In this document: piece after piece, positions 31,745 to 42,840 of the stretch | How positions within the stretch are numbered: the first letter of the stretch is position 1 | Layout: each line of letters opens with the position of its first letter | Source of the DNA: Rhipicephalus microplus | Lineage: Eukaryota; Arthropoda; Arachnida; Ixodida; Ixodidae | DNA: 64,000 nucleotides | Reading direction: 5' to 3' | Assembly (NCBI RefSeq): GCF_043290135.1 | Contig: NC_134705.1 | Coordinates: 41,843,771 to 41,907,770 of the forward strand | Translations under genes and position numbers: made by a program | The notes under the pieces: generated by a model | Told to the model about the DNA's origin: nothing | The model's input: only the letters and a program-made list of their open reading frames with translations | The model's database searches: none

Positions 31745-33850
31745 CTCTTCCAAAACTTACACAGCACTAGTACATGATGGAGAGTGTGCAGCCTCTTGGC
31801 GCTTAACGCTGGAAGACTTGTGCAAGCGCATAGGAGCACCGTGTGACTGGGATTCTTTGAAGGACAGCTTTTGCACTGAACTAGTTAAAGCAGGCAAAGA
31901 TAGGAAAAGGCACCTAACGACTGAAATAATGACACAATTAGAAAAGCGCACAAACTTGGGAGGGGCAAAACACTAAAGTTTGCTATGCAAGTTTATTTGA
32001 ATCAGTTGAAGGCGCGATATGAACTCCTGCTCCGGATTAGCTCATGTACAGCATCGCTGTCGTTCGTGAATGGAAGGTTCGTTGCAGATCCTGCTGTTCT
32101 TCGAAGTGTCTGCAACGACTCTCTTTAAGACGAGCAATGGTTTCATACGTTGAGATGCCCAGTGGCGCAGTCTGATCGAGACGATGATATAGTGACCATT
32201 TTTAAAACACACTTCCCCACCTTGTTGACGACAGAGGACACAACCGTAGGGGACCATAGCATAGCTATACGCTAGTTCTGCTCGGGTATCTCTTGCATAC
32301 CAGAAGAGTGCCATGATAGTTTATGTAGTCCGATAACATTGGCGGAACTACATCTTGTACTCAAACGAATGAACGCTTCCGCGGCAGCATGTCCTGATGG
32401 CCTACCACTGATTTATTTCAAGACATTTTTGGAGAAATACATCTCCACCTTTTGTCGATGCTTAACCGGACTGTTTTTGATGGGATTCAACCTAAAACGT
32501 TTCATGAGAGCAGAGTCATCCTTCTGCTAAAGAGTGGAGGTGAAGCGTCAGACCCAGAGCACGGAAACCCAATTCTTTACAGAACTCGGAGTACAATATA
32601 TTAACCGCTATTCTACCGCATCGCATGTCATCCGTCCTACCTGAAATAATCGGTAATGTGCAATCTTGTTGTGTTCCAGGTTTTACAATTTTTTTCTTCA
32701 CTTGGTTTGACCCGTGCTCTGTTCATGTTTGCTACGAGAACACAAGTGTCTGGTGTTTTTGTCTCCCTAGACTAAGGAAAAGCCTTTGACATGGTTGAGT
32801 ACAATTATCTTTTTGGCTGGTTGGAATGCTTTGGTTTTCCTACTCGTCTTTTCGAGATTCTTCGTCTGATTTATACTGACCTGGAAGCTTACTTAGTAGT
32901 GAATGTCCACACAACTGAACCCATCGCTTTGAGTCGCGGTATCCTTCAAGGTTGCCCTCTCTCTGCGCTTCTTTCTGTACTTTGTATCGAACCACTGCTA
33001 GAACAGATTAACAGATGTAGTTCAATACGCGGATTCCTTTTTCCTGGCCTGAGTGAAGTGATTGATTAATATGTGAGGTTTAACGTTCCAAAACGACTAT
33101 ATGATTATGAGAGGCACCGTATTGGAGGGCTCCGGAATTTTGGACCACCTGGGGTTCTTGAAGGTGCACCCAAATCTGAGGCCTGAGTGAAGTGAATGTG
33201 GCAGCCTGGTGCGACGATGTCTCACTTTTTTTCAGGAATACGGATAGCTACAGGGCTTTCTTGCAACTCTATAACACCGACAGCAGTCTCTCGGGAGCAC
33301 AACTCAATCCAGATAAGAGTAAAGCAATGCGCTTTGGTAGCTTCGCTGAAGATTCCCGAAGAAGTCCGCTGGGTAGACGGAGTAAAGGTTCTGGGGATGA
33401 CCTTCCTCGCGTCCGGTGAAGTAGCCCGTAACACCTGGAATGAAATTAAGCGCAAAGTCGACAAACGTATTGAGATTGCGAGGACTTTTCATTTACCTTT
33501 TATTGAACCTAGCAACTTCTTTTTATTGAAGCATAGCAACTTCTTTTTTTTATGTAGCAAAAACTGCACGGCCACATCGACGAGTTTTGCTAAGAGTAGC
33601 AACCGCATGTGGCTCCTTCTTTTGGAATGGCCATGCGGAAAGCATCGCCAGAGCACAAGTCCGCCTACCAACGAAAATGGAAGGTTTTAGCATGCATTCC
33701 CAACTTCGAAGTTATGTGTCGTGTTTCTGCCTTGAGAACCCATAGGAACGCATCTCAGATACGGCATACTAAGGCCGAGAACTCACGAAGTATCGGTTGG
33801 GAAGTTCCCGTCGTTTCTTTGAATTAGCAGAAGAGACGGGACTGGTTGCC
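31745..33850 (+). pseudogene. Tx1/L1-like LINE RT remnant
   Basis: Plus-strand traces in order: a pre-RT linker (about 31,760-32,110), ELHLVLKRMNASAAACPDGL (about 32,340), KAFDMVEYNYLFGWL (about 32,780), SRGILQGCPLSALLSVL (about 32,930), then AAWCDDVSLFF (about 33,200), where CDDV replaces the usual ADDV box, and GAQLNPDKSKAM. The Q-G-C-P-L-S and S-G-A-Q-L-N motifs recall Tx1-type elements. Numerous stops and frameshifts, plus a SINE insertion at 33,062-33,179. A second fragment of the same lineage lies at 34,690-35,150. Confidence 0.65.
33062..33179 (-). mobile_element. Ruka-like SINE, 5'-truncated, minus strand
   Basis: 118 bp of the SINE body and tail in reverse orientation. 16-bp duplication GGCCTGAGTGAAGTGA at 33,046-33,061 and 33,180-33,195. 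It interrupts the LINE RT just before its catalytic box. Confidence 0.95.
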
Positions 33851-34689
33851 GAGTGGCCACTGACCTGCTATACGTACATGGCAAAATCTCTGCACTTTTT
33901 GCAAAATAACTCACCAGACTGTTAACTGATGGATATGTTACCCACTGAAATGTTACCCACTTGGCAGCAAGGGCAGCAGCAGGCTTCACGTGTGCTCGCA
34001 GACTCTGCGCATCTTTTACGCAGGCATTGCTGATACCGTGCCCAACATTATGGCTGTCGTGGCTGTGCTACCGTTTCAACTTGCAACGCCGCGGATGGAA
34101 AAGCTGTCTTTCCGACGCCAGCATCACCTTTCAAGCTACGAAAGTTGACTGCGGCACTGCACCCCCCCCTCCATGCAACAATAACCTTGCTACTTTCTGC
34201 GTCGGGCTGTCTGCGGCCACGTCCGCTAGGGGGATGTGGCTGCACATGCACAGCAATGGCTGCCTCCGTCGCGTTGTTTACTTTCATGTACACTTGCACA
34301 TGTGTAGGTGAGTTGTTCTTTAAATATTTAAGATGGCATGTGCCACAGGGTCTGCTTCCGCGAAGACAACGTGGTCTGACGATGAGACACAGGCGCAAAA
34401 ATAACAAATATACGTTGCTCTACAAATTCGTCGATCACCACTGTCATCATTTGCAAAGTACACTTCGCTTTCTCGTGTAGCATCGAGCCGCAAAAATGAC
34501 ACTTCGTGAGCGTAAGTAGACACGCTCAAATTGCGCTTAAGTTTCCAAGTGTCACAGGTGTATTAGTTGACAAGTCCTTCATTTTGCACCGGACGCTCCA
34601 TGCTTCACAGAACACTTTTCAGTGTCTGTAAAACGTTTCTTTGAGCAATCCACTAACTTTAGAAACCATTGAAAAATGGACACCACACT
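33851..34689. other. No gene recognised
   Basis: Possibly the degraded 3' region of the upstream LINE. Nothing is conserved enough to name. Confidence 0.5.
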
Positions 34690-35150
34690 CATACACGACC
34701 CCGAAAGCGTAGTATTACTGCGCAATGCACTAGAGCAAGCGTGCGAAAGGCCGCCTGAGCCCCGTAACTGGGATGCATTGAAAACAGTTGGCGCACCGAG
34801 CTTTTCAAAGCGGGGCTCGAAAGGAAAGCGCGCCTGACGACGGAGAAAGACATGCTACGAAAAGCGCGCATCGTATGCAGAGGCGAGACGCTGACGTTCG
34901 CAATGCACGACTATCTCGATCAGTTAAAGGCGCGGTATGAACTTTTGCTACGTCTTAGTTCGCGCACGGCTGCGCAGTCTTTCATCAACGGAGGACCGGT
35001 TTCAGATCCAGCTTTTCTTCGAAGCGTTCGCAACGGCTCTTTGGATGAAGAAATATGTTCCTTTCGTTCAGTTGCCGAACGGTGAACAGTCTACACGAGC
35101 AGAAGACATAAAGAGGGTCTTTGAAACAGCAAAATGGCAAGTTGGGCCAG
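34690..35150 (+). pseudogene. Tx1/L1-like LINE, pre-RT fragment
   Basis: Related to 31,760-32,110: both contain LDQLKARYELLLRLS (LNQLKARYELLLRIS in the other) and a preceding W-D-x-L-K motif. It is interrupted near 34,790 by a frameshift and ends before the RT palm. Confidence 0.6.
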
Positions 35151-35393
35151 TTGGATGACGTTCATAATTGAAATTTTTATTGAAGCGCACTAAAAAACAA
35201 AAAAAAACAGACGGACATAAGAGGCTACCAAGGACAGCGCTTGCTCTCACAACTGAAGGTTTATTCATCAGAAAAGGTATTTAAAGCGAATACATGGTCT
35301 TTCGCGCATGTGCATCAGAACAGGGTGCAACAGAAGCCGCTATTGTCAGGATTACCGAAAATTGTACATATCATTTGTTATATATTACAAGTA

Positions 35394-35953
35394 CTAGGTG
35401 TCGAGATACGCGTACTCTTTATCATGCAGCACAATCGTAGCTTGGCTAACACAGTCATTATCCCTCTTTCGGATGTGGTAAGATTCGACTATCTCAAGTG
35501 TTAGCTTATCCTTGTGTCGAAATAGTATTTCTGTTTCTTTAAATACAGGATAACATCCGCAGTTTCTACAGTGATCTGCAACATGACTGTTGTCCGATGC
35601 CTTAACAGATGCGCGATGTTCTTTAAGGCGGTCGTTCACGCATCTTCCTGACTGGCCTATAGACTGTTCCACTAAAAAAAAGCGTCATGTATACTACTCC
35701 CTTGCGCACTTCACGAACATGTTTCTGTGTTTTACTGAGCAAGCTTTCAAACCTATGGGCTTATAGTTATGTCCACGGGTTACAAACTAGCAAGCTTGTA
35801 ACCCGTGGACACAAGCTTGCTAGTTTGGTTTTCGCCGAAAACTTCTCGTCTACGCTGTATCTATTTCCAACTTGCTTTAAGTTGTGTGTCAACTTCTGCA
35901 CGCATGGAATGACAGCCATTTTCCGTCGCTTATCTGTCTCCGAACTGGATCTT
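35394..35953 (-). pseudogene. Penelope-like RT tail and GIY-YIG endonuclease
   Basis: RT tail: MAVIPCVQKLTHNLKQVGNR then FSAKTKLASLC (35,920-35,800). Endonuclease: IGQSGRCVNDRLKEHRASVK (about 35,660-35,600), the zinc-like HVADHCRNCGC and the closing RKRDNDCVSQATIVLHDKEY to a stop at 35,394. The GIY half of the catalytic signature lies in a stretch broken by a T/A run near 35,670. The palindrome at 35,771-35,826 destroys the intervening linker. In these elements the endonuclease cuts the target for priming. Confidence 0.75.
35771..35826. repeat. Two interlocked inverted repeats
   Basis: 35,771-35,784 pairs with 35,797-35,810 (14 bp), and 35,784-35,798 pairs with 35,812-35,826 (15 bp). The overlapping pairing looks like local template switching during DNA copying. 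Confidence 0.9.
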
Positions 35954-36090
35954 TTATAAGGGGGTTTATTGAATAGAACCAACTGCCTGGTTCAAGAGGT
36001 GACAGTCACTGTCACGAGCTCAGCTCTTCGTCGTAGTCGTCTTTCACGTGCTCCAACTAGATACTGTCTCTCTCCCTCTTCCCCACTACA
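35954..36090 (-). repeat. Short 3' LTR of second gypsy element
   Basis: On the minus strand it starts TGTAGTGGGGAAGAGG after GGGGCAAA and ends AATAAACCCCCTTATAA, about 137 bp. The same terminus occurs at 63,948-64,000. An AATAAA signal lies 10 bp from the end. Confidence 0.7.
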
Positions 36091-36126
36091 TTTGCCCCGG
36101 TGGTGAAGAGGAGCCATCCTGGCAAC

Positions 36127-39024
36127 TCACGGCGAAGCAAGCACAAGGGGATCATAGTAAAGTTTTAGGCGGCTTATGTGGACTGTCTCACGACCACGGC
36201 ATCGTCTGTCCTCGGCAGGTGTCACTGGTTCGACGACGTAGTTGACCGGTGACGTGCATTGAACGATGCGGTACGGACCATTGTACTTGGGTGCAAACTT
36301 TCGGGAGAGGCCGGGGGACTGGAATGGAACCGAAAGCCATACAAATGAGCCTACGGGGAAGCTGTGAGCAGGCTTGTCTTGGTCGAGTCGTTCTTTTTGG
36401 AGAGCTTGTGCGACGGACGTAAATGAACGCGCTAATTGGCGGCACTCTTCGGCACAGTGAAGAAGTTCGAAGGCTGGGCGGTATTCTGAAGCATCTGGGC
36501 GGTAAGTAAGTATCGTGTCAAGCGGAGAAGAGGGCTCACGTCCGTAAAGTAGAAAAAAAGGTGAAAACCCAGTAGTTGCTTGCGTGGCCGTATTATACGC
36601 ATACGTCACGAAAGGGAGCACCAAGTCCCAATTAGAATGGTCGGAGGATATGTACATAGAAAGCATATCACCGAGCGTGGGGTTAAAGCGCTCTGTCAAA
36701 CCGTTTGTTTGTGGTTGATAGCTTGTAGTGGTGCGATGAATAATATTGCACTCACTGAGAAGCTCCTGGACGACTTGCGATAGAAACGCACGTCCACGGT
36801 CACTAAACAGCTCACGTGGCGCGCCATGGCGAAGGACAAAGCTACACAAGATGAACAAGGCGACATCATGAGCAGCAGCGGCTGGCAAAGCGGCGGTTTC
36901 AGCGTAACGGGTTAGGTGGTCAACGGCCACAATAATCCAGTCATTTCCCGCAGGAGTACAAGGTAGTGGGCCGTAGAGGTCGATGCCAGTTATATCAAAC
37001 GACCGAGCTGGACACGGCAATGGTTGTAATTGGCCAGAGGCATGACAACTTGTTTTCCGTCGCTGACACTCAGTGCAGGAGCGTATGTACTTGCGAACGT
37101 ACGAGTACATTCCACGCCAGAAAAATCGCTGACGAAGCCGGTCGTATGTTTTCAAAACGCCAGCGTGCACGTTTTGAGGGTCTGCGTGGAAGCACGCGCA
37201 CATGTTGGAGCGCAAATGGCGAGGTATAACAAGAAGCCATTTGCGACGGTACAACATGGCATCCCGTATTGCATAATGGGGAATTTGCCGACGTAGTGCA
37301 CGAGGTAGACGCTAGCGTGGTGTCACCGAAGACGAGGAGAGAACGTCGATGAGCGAGGCTATCTCAGGGTCCTTGCGTTGTTCCGAAGGCATGTCAGCGA
37401 TATTGATGCTGCCGATGGTAGCTTCGGCGAAGGAAACAGGTGCAGCGGCAGAAGGAAGGGGCGAACGAGAAAGAGCATCTGCTTTGGTGTGCTTGTGGCC
37501 TGACCGGTAAATGACGTGAATATCAAATTCCTGTAAACGTAGCGCCCAACGTCCAAGCCGGCCCAAAGGATCCTTCAATGAAGCGAGCCAACAGAGTGAA
37601 TGGTGATCTGTAACTACATCGAATGGGCGTCCATATAAGTAAGGACGAAATTTTTGTAATGCCCAAACAATGGCCAAACATTCATTTTCGGAAACCGAGT
37701 ATTTGTGCTCTGAATTGGCTAGGGTGCCACTGGCATACGCAAGTACATACTCCGAGAAGCCAGGTTTGCGTTGAGCAAGGACAGCGCCAAGTCATATGCC
37801 ACTGGCATCCGTGTGCACCTCGGTTGGAGCAGTAGGGTCGAAGTGGCGTAAAATAGGTCTTGAAGTAAAGAGATGGCGAAATGTTGCAAAAGCATCATCG
37901 CGTGCTGGCGACCAATCAGAGAGGTGTCCATCGTCAGAGATCAGCTGCGTAAGTGGTGCGATTATCGAAGCAAAGTTCTTCACAAAGCGGCGAAAGTAAC
38001 AGCATAGTCCGACAAAGCTGCGAAGCGCTTTCACAGTCGTAGGCTTCGGGAACTCAGCGACAGCACGAAGCTTCTCTGGGTCTGGGAGGACGCCCTGTTT
38101 TGAGACAACGTGACCAAGTATTGTGAGCTTCCGAGCTCCAAAGTGGCACTTCTTGATGTTTAGTTGAAGGCCTGCGCTAGTGATGCAGCTCAAGACTTCG
38201 CTGAGACGTTGGAGATGGCTGTCGAAATCAGGGGAGAAAACAACGACATCATCCAAGTAGCATAGGCATGTCTTCCATTTTAGCCCACGCAAGACGCTAT
38301 CCATCATCCTTTCGAATGTGGCTGGCGCATTACAAAGGCTGAAAAGCATTACATTAAATTCGTATAGCCCATTGGGCGTCACAAAAGCAGTTTTTGGACG
38401 ATCTGATGGTGCCATGGGGACCTGCCAATAACCGGACCGTAGGTCTAGTGATGAGAAGAATTCAGTGCCTTGCAAGCAGTCCAGGGCATCATCGATGCGC
38501 GGCAAAGGGCATACGTCTTTAATCGTGACTTTGTTTAAACGGCGGTAATCGACGCAAAAGCGAATCGAGCCGCCTTTTTTCTTCACAAGTACCACAGGTG
38601 AAGACCAGCGACTGCTGGACGGCCGAATGACGCCACGTTGAAGCATGTCGGCCACTTGCTCGGTGATTACACGACGCTCCACAGGAGATACACGGTAGGG
38701 ACGCTGTCTTAGAGGCGCTTGGGAGCCGGTGTTAATCTGATGCACAACGGTGTGCATTCGGCCTAAGGACGTCTGCTAGCAATCGAACGAGCCGCGAAAC
38801 TGGTGAAGAAGTTCTAGAAACTTTTCGCGGTGTGGTTCTTCAAGTTCGCCATCAATGGAGGGGCTAAACAAATTATTATTTTCGTGGAGAATGGAATGGG
38901 AAGATGGCATCAATGCATTAAGCTGCAAATCACTTTCACCGTCAAGGTCGAAGATAAAGGAAACGTCTAAGTCTTGGAATGTTCCAATACATTCTCCGCG
39001 ACGCAAGGTTGTGGGAGACGGCAA
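36127..39024 (-). pseudogene. Gypsy pol: RT, RNase H, integrase
   Basis: One minus-strand frame throughout, with three nonsense codons only: TAG 38,776-38,778, TGA 37,792-37,794 and TAG 37,312-37,314. [17 protein letters not shown] (about 38,550), [14 protein letters not shown], and the catalytic [10 protein letters not shown] (about 38,255). RNase H: HTDASG at about 37,800, then [14 protein letters not shown] and [10 protein letters not shown]. Integrase: SCTECQRRK (about 37,080), GIDLYGPLP (about 36,985), FSDRGRAF (about 36,805) and [11 protein letters not shown] (about 36,685) supply the D-D-E triad; [13 protein letters not shown] is the C-terminal GPY module. It ends LVLASP and stop at 36,127. 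Age is modest, given only three stops in 2.9 kb. Confidence 0.9.
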
Positions 39025-39420
39025 CCCAGGCAGCACAGAAGGTTGGCCCAATATTGGGGATAGATCGGCATTGCCTGGCCCATGAACGGCCCAGTTTTCA
39101 CAACGTACCGCCAAGATTGGCTATGCCAGCCAAATAGAACGGCGACGTTGGACCAGCGTTGACAACGTACCCCCAATATTGGTTCTGCCAGCCGAATAGA
39201 ACGGCTATGTTGGACCAGCATTAACAACATTCCGCCAATGATGGCTGTGCCAGTCTATTAGATTGGTTATATTGGGCCAGCTTTCAGAACTTTCCGCCCA
39301 TATAGGCTGTGCCGGCCTATTAGAACGGACACATCGGGCCAGGTTGTACAAGTAGCAGCCAATATGGGCGGAGCCATCCAATAAGACCGGCATTATTGGC
39401 CCGCCGTTTGAACGTTATTG
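39025..39420. repeat. Left terminal array, about 62-80 bp degenerate units
   Basis: At least four units built from CCGCCAATATTGG-like, TGCCAGCC.AATAGAACGG and TTGGGCCAGC-like blocks, for example at 39,105, 39,165, 39,228 and 39,290. The core resembles the arrays at 61,090-61,330 and 62,955-63,114. Confidence 0.8.
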
Positions 39421-39605
39421 CCGGCGTCAGCTGAAAAGTCAACATCACGATGTCATATAATATTAGAATATGAGCCAATTTCTGCGTGTGCTGCTTTTTG
39501 GTGCTGCTCTGGCCCCAATTCACGCGCCGATTTTTCAAGTTAGAGAGAGAGTAATATATGTGCCGGGCACGATATTAGAACTATCTTTTCGTCATTAAAC
39601 CATGC

Positions 39606-39847
39606 CCCGACGCGGTGGTCTAGTGGCTAAGGTACTCGGCTGCTGACCCGCAGGTCGCGGGTTCGAATCCCGGCTGCGGCGGCTGCATTTCCGATGGAGG
39701 CGGAAATGTTGTAGGCCCGTGTGCTCAGATTTGGGTGCACGTTAAAGAACCCCAGGTGGTCGAAATTTCCGGAGCCCTCCACTACGGCGTCTCTCATAAT
39801 CATATGGTGGTTTTGGGACGTTAAACCCCACATATCAATCAATCAAT
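39606..39847 (+). mobile_element. Ruka-like SINE, full length
   Basis: 242 bp: tRNA-like head with B box GGTTCGAATCC at about 39,659, body, and an (AATC)3 tail. Perfect 13-bp duplication CATTAAACCATGC at 39,593-39,605 and 39,848-39,860. The best-preserved copy in the window. Confidence 0.97.
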
Positions 39848-39860
39848 CATTAAACCATGC

Positions 39861-40500
39861 ACAGCTCGTTGAAATGCATAATCGTTGGTTGAAGTTGTGC
39901 AAGGTAGACTTTTTAAGTGAGAAAAAATTACCGATCAAGTTTCTCTGTCAGACGTGACGTCCGATGCGGTGCTATCCGTACGTATGACGAAGCTGCTGCG
40001 GATACCGCTGTCTTACGCGTGCATGTAGACGTCGAATATCTGACGCAAATCTTATCGTATCATGTGTCGGGCTGGCTATCTACGCGACCTATTCGAATCT
40101 GTTTTGCGTTCACAGCACAGTACGGTTAACGGCACTTGCTGCTGCTTGACGTATGGGAAGAGCGGGGGTCGTCAGTTGCGTTATGGTGACTGAATCATAC
40201 AACATATCCAGTTGCCGTGATCTAAGACACAGACGCGCGTGCGCACGCACGCACGCGCTATATTCATGCAACGACCACACGAATTCCCAACAACATCGCA
40301 GCGAACGGTTGGTAAGGTGTTGCGGAGTGTGCGGGCGTCGTAGGGCACCCTGTCGGTGCCCAGCTCGTTGCGAACGCGAATTTCGGCGTGGAACGCATCT
40401 TTTTTATGTACTTTTTTTACGTGTGCCCAAAACGGTAGGCTGCGCGATACGAGCAGTACGACACACAAAAAAAGAAGAAACGTGAATGCATAGGACAAAT
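39861..40500. other. No gene recognised
   Basis: Contains a short (GCAC)n-like run near 40,235-40,260. No coding motif. Confidence 0.5.
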
Positions 40501-40578
40501 CGTTAATAACAAAAAAAAAAAAACGCACGCTCACGCCACTGCAGTGGCATGAGCGTGCATGTTTTTTTGTTATTAACG
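40501..40578. repeat. Near-perfect 39-bp palindrome
   Basis: CGTTAATAAC plus A-run plus CGCACGCTCACGCCACTG pairs with CAGTGGCATGAGCGTGCATG plus T-run plus GTTATTAACG. A symmetric small foldback or MITE; the arms differ mainly in the length of the A/T run. Confidence 0.9.
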
Positions 40579-40858
40579 AAGCACATGTACTTCCATAAAA
40601 CATGACAGCCAAGAATGATGAAGTATTCATTTACATACAAATTACTATGAGTTGCTGAAACTCACGCAAAAGAACATAATTTTCTTCCTTGGATATGGAT
40701 CGAGTGCCTTGGGATTATGCTATGTGAATTTGACACATCAACAGTGCATTATGATTCCCACCATAAGGGGCCACAATCTTGGCAAGTAATAGAAGTACTC
40801 TTCCCCCCTGATGTGCACCTAACGTAAAGAGGCCTTGTTTCTCAAGTTAGCAATATAG

Positions 40859-40860
<2 letters not shown>

Positions 40861-40932
<72 letters not shown>
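40861..40932. repeat. (TA)n microsatellite, about 72 bp
   Basis: Uninterrupted TA dinucleotide run. Confidence 0.97.
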
Positions 40933-40933
<1 letters not shown>

Positions 40934-42184
40934 CCACTGGAAAAATATACCAGGTGTGACCAGAAAAAGGTGCACCTGCAGTTTTAAAGTTTAAAAGAAG
41001 CAATGACATGCCAACCATCCAAAATAGAACGCCCGAGAAAGGAGCATCAATCAGTATTACAGCAGCTAAAAGCCTTCTAACAGCTGAAGGTAGTCATGCT
41101 GCTCTTCCATTCAAGTATAGTGTACACTGAGAAAAGATACTGAAGATACACCATCAGCAAATGACAAAAGCAATACAGACAGAGCTTTCTCTTATAATAC
41201 AAAAAGTCTTTAGCTGAGGAGGCAAATAAGTCATTGGCACACAATAAGTGCACAAAAAAAAAAAGCTGTCGCACGAGGCTGTCAGCGCTTAGACAACACA
41301 GGCAAAAATACAGTAGACTGAAGAAGGGAAAACCCATAGCAAAAGTTACCATACTCCTGAGTTCTTGCGTTGCGTGCAAATGAAGCTAGCGTGAAGTTGA
41401 ACACTAGATTAAAGCACCACAATCAAAATCTGGAAGTCAATGCTTTAGGAATAATACAAAGTACCGAAGAAGCATGCAAAGAGCATTCCTGTGAAGGCAA
41501 ATATAAAAAAAGACTGAAAGCTCTGTGGCCCTGAACAAGACAACACCACAACCAATCGAAGAGCCGTTCGGACACACCAGCAGTTCTGGCCAACACTAAA
41601 AAGTCACAAAACATACCTTTAATGCCTTTTTTACAAGAGAACTTCAAAAGAAATGTGCATACACCAATGCCAGAAGTATCGATGGAAGCTATTACTCATA
41701 TTCAGCTCTTCATTGAAACACTGACAGAAGATACTTGTACCTGGATGCTTAATTACTTTGGTACAACTCAAGAGCGTCGACGCCAAGTGGCAAAAAAATT
41801 ATGATGGAAGACTACAATGTGATCAAATGCACACGTCAACCACCAACCAAGGTCCTATGCTAGAGTGAATATCGCAAAAAGTCTTGAACGCCTAATGTCA
41901 CTGGCTCATACTCAGCATTCTCAATCAAAATCTTGACCTCCCACACAGCATATTATTTCAACAACCTGCCACCTCTCACCATGTCATGAAACAAGCTCGA
42001 GTATACACAAACCCTCCTCACCGTTAGGTAGTTAGATAGCTCCACTAGTGCTTCATTCTCGGAACACATAGACCAGGGCCGTAACTAGACGGGTAGTGAG
42101 GAGGTTCTGAGCCCCTGAAGTATTTTCATGCTCTGACTTTTCATCAACAATAGCTTAATCTGGGCAAGTTGGTTCATCGTGGTT
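40933..42184. other. No gene recognised
   Basis: AT-rich with no splice-bounded exon or transposon motif I can defend. It probably includes the eroded 3' flank of the Penelope-like copy next to it. Confidence 0.5.
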
Positions 42185-42840
42185 GTGTTCTAGTAACAGT
42201 GAGAGAATTTCAGGAAGAGACAAAAAGGACAGGAAAGAGCGCTGACTGCCAACTAAATTTTATTGAAGGTACTACGCCCACTTTTTTACAGAGTACAAGA
42301 ACAGTGCTCATGCACAACGACACATGTGAGACCATGATAATATAATCTTAACTGAGAAAATAATACTCTCTCTCCAAATGGATGAGTGAATGTATACTGA
42401 TGCACTGATCCATGGCCTTCCTGACAAGAAAATGCTTTCACAGTCTCTCTTTCATTTCTTGTTCTTGCTTTTTTCAAAAACAGTGTTTTATGAAACATAG
42501 AACTGCACTTACATTCTTTACAGTGTATGGCCATGCGACTACCATAGCCATTCTTAACATTTTAAGCATGCTGTCTTGCTCAAACATTCGGGCATTGCCC
42601 AGTTTGTCTTATGTTTACGTTTCCACGTGTCAATAGTATCTCATACACAACATTATATTGGCATTCAGTATACCTATTCTCGTGACGAATGATGAAATAA
42701 TGGCTATTCCTGTTGCTTTTTAGTACACACACTTTTGAAAACTTGCAAGGGATGGCAAATAACAAGATAAAATCATATCGGCTCGCTATTTTCTTTATAT
42801 TGTGAAACACATTATGTACGTACGGTATAGCATGCAAAGA
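42185..42840 (-). pseudogene. Penelope-like element, degraded copy
   Basis: Minus-strand order: RT tail AIPYVHNVFHNIKKIASRY (about 42,830-42,775), endonuclease start NVNIRQTGQCPN (where YIGQTGRC is usual, about 42,610), the HCKECKCSSMF cysteine cluster (about 42,525) and the 3' tail with GTCAGCGCTCTTTCCTGTCC (minus strand, about 42,225). Several frameshifts. More diverged than the copy at 35,170. Confidence 0.65.

Larger units (their letters stand above)
35170..35953 (-). mobile_element. Penelope-like element, 3' fragment
   Basis: Minus-strand fragment containing the end of RT, the GIY-YIG endonuclease and a 3' noncoding tail (CTTCAGTTGTGAGAGCAAGCGCTGTCCTTGG on the minus strand, 35,260-35,230) typical of these elements as I know them. 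The RT half is missing. Its upstream end abuts the gypsy LTR at 35,954. Confidence 0.75.
35954..39024 (-). mobile_element. Second gypsy element, 3' part
   Basis: Minus-strand LTR retrotransposon containing RT, RNase H, integrase and the 3' LTR, with the standard gypsy order. It is a different lineage from the element at 2757. The coding sequence is cut at 39,024, and the missing upstream protease part is at 63,115-63,900 on the same strand. Confidence 0.85.

Noticed and set aside
36580..36783. Plus-strand frame opposite the gypsy integrase
   Set aside because: Shadow frame of the minus-strand pol gene.
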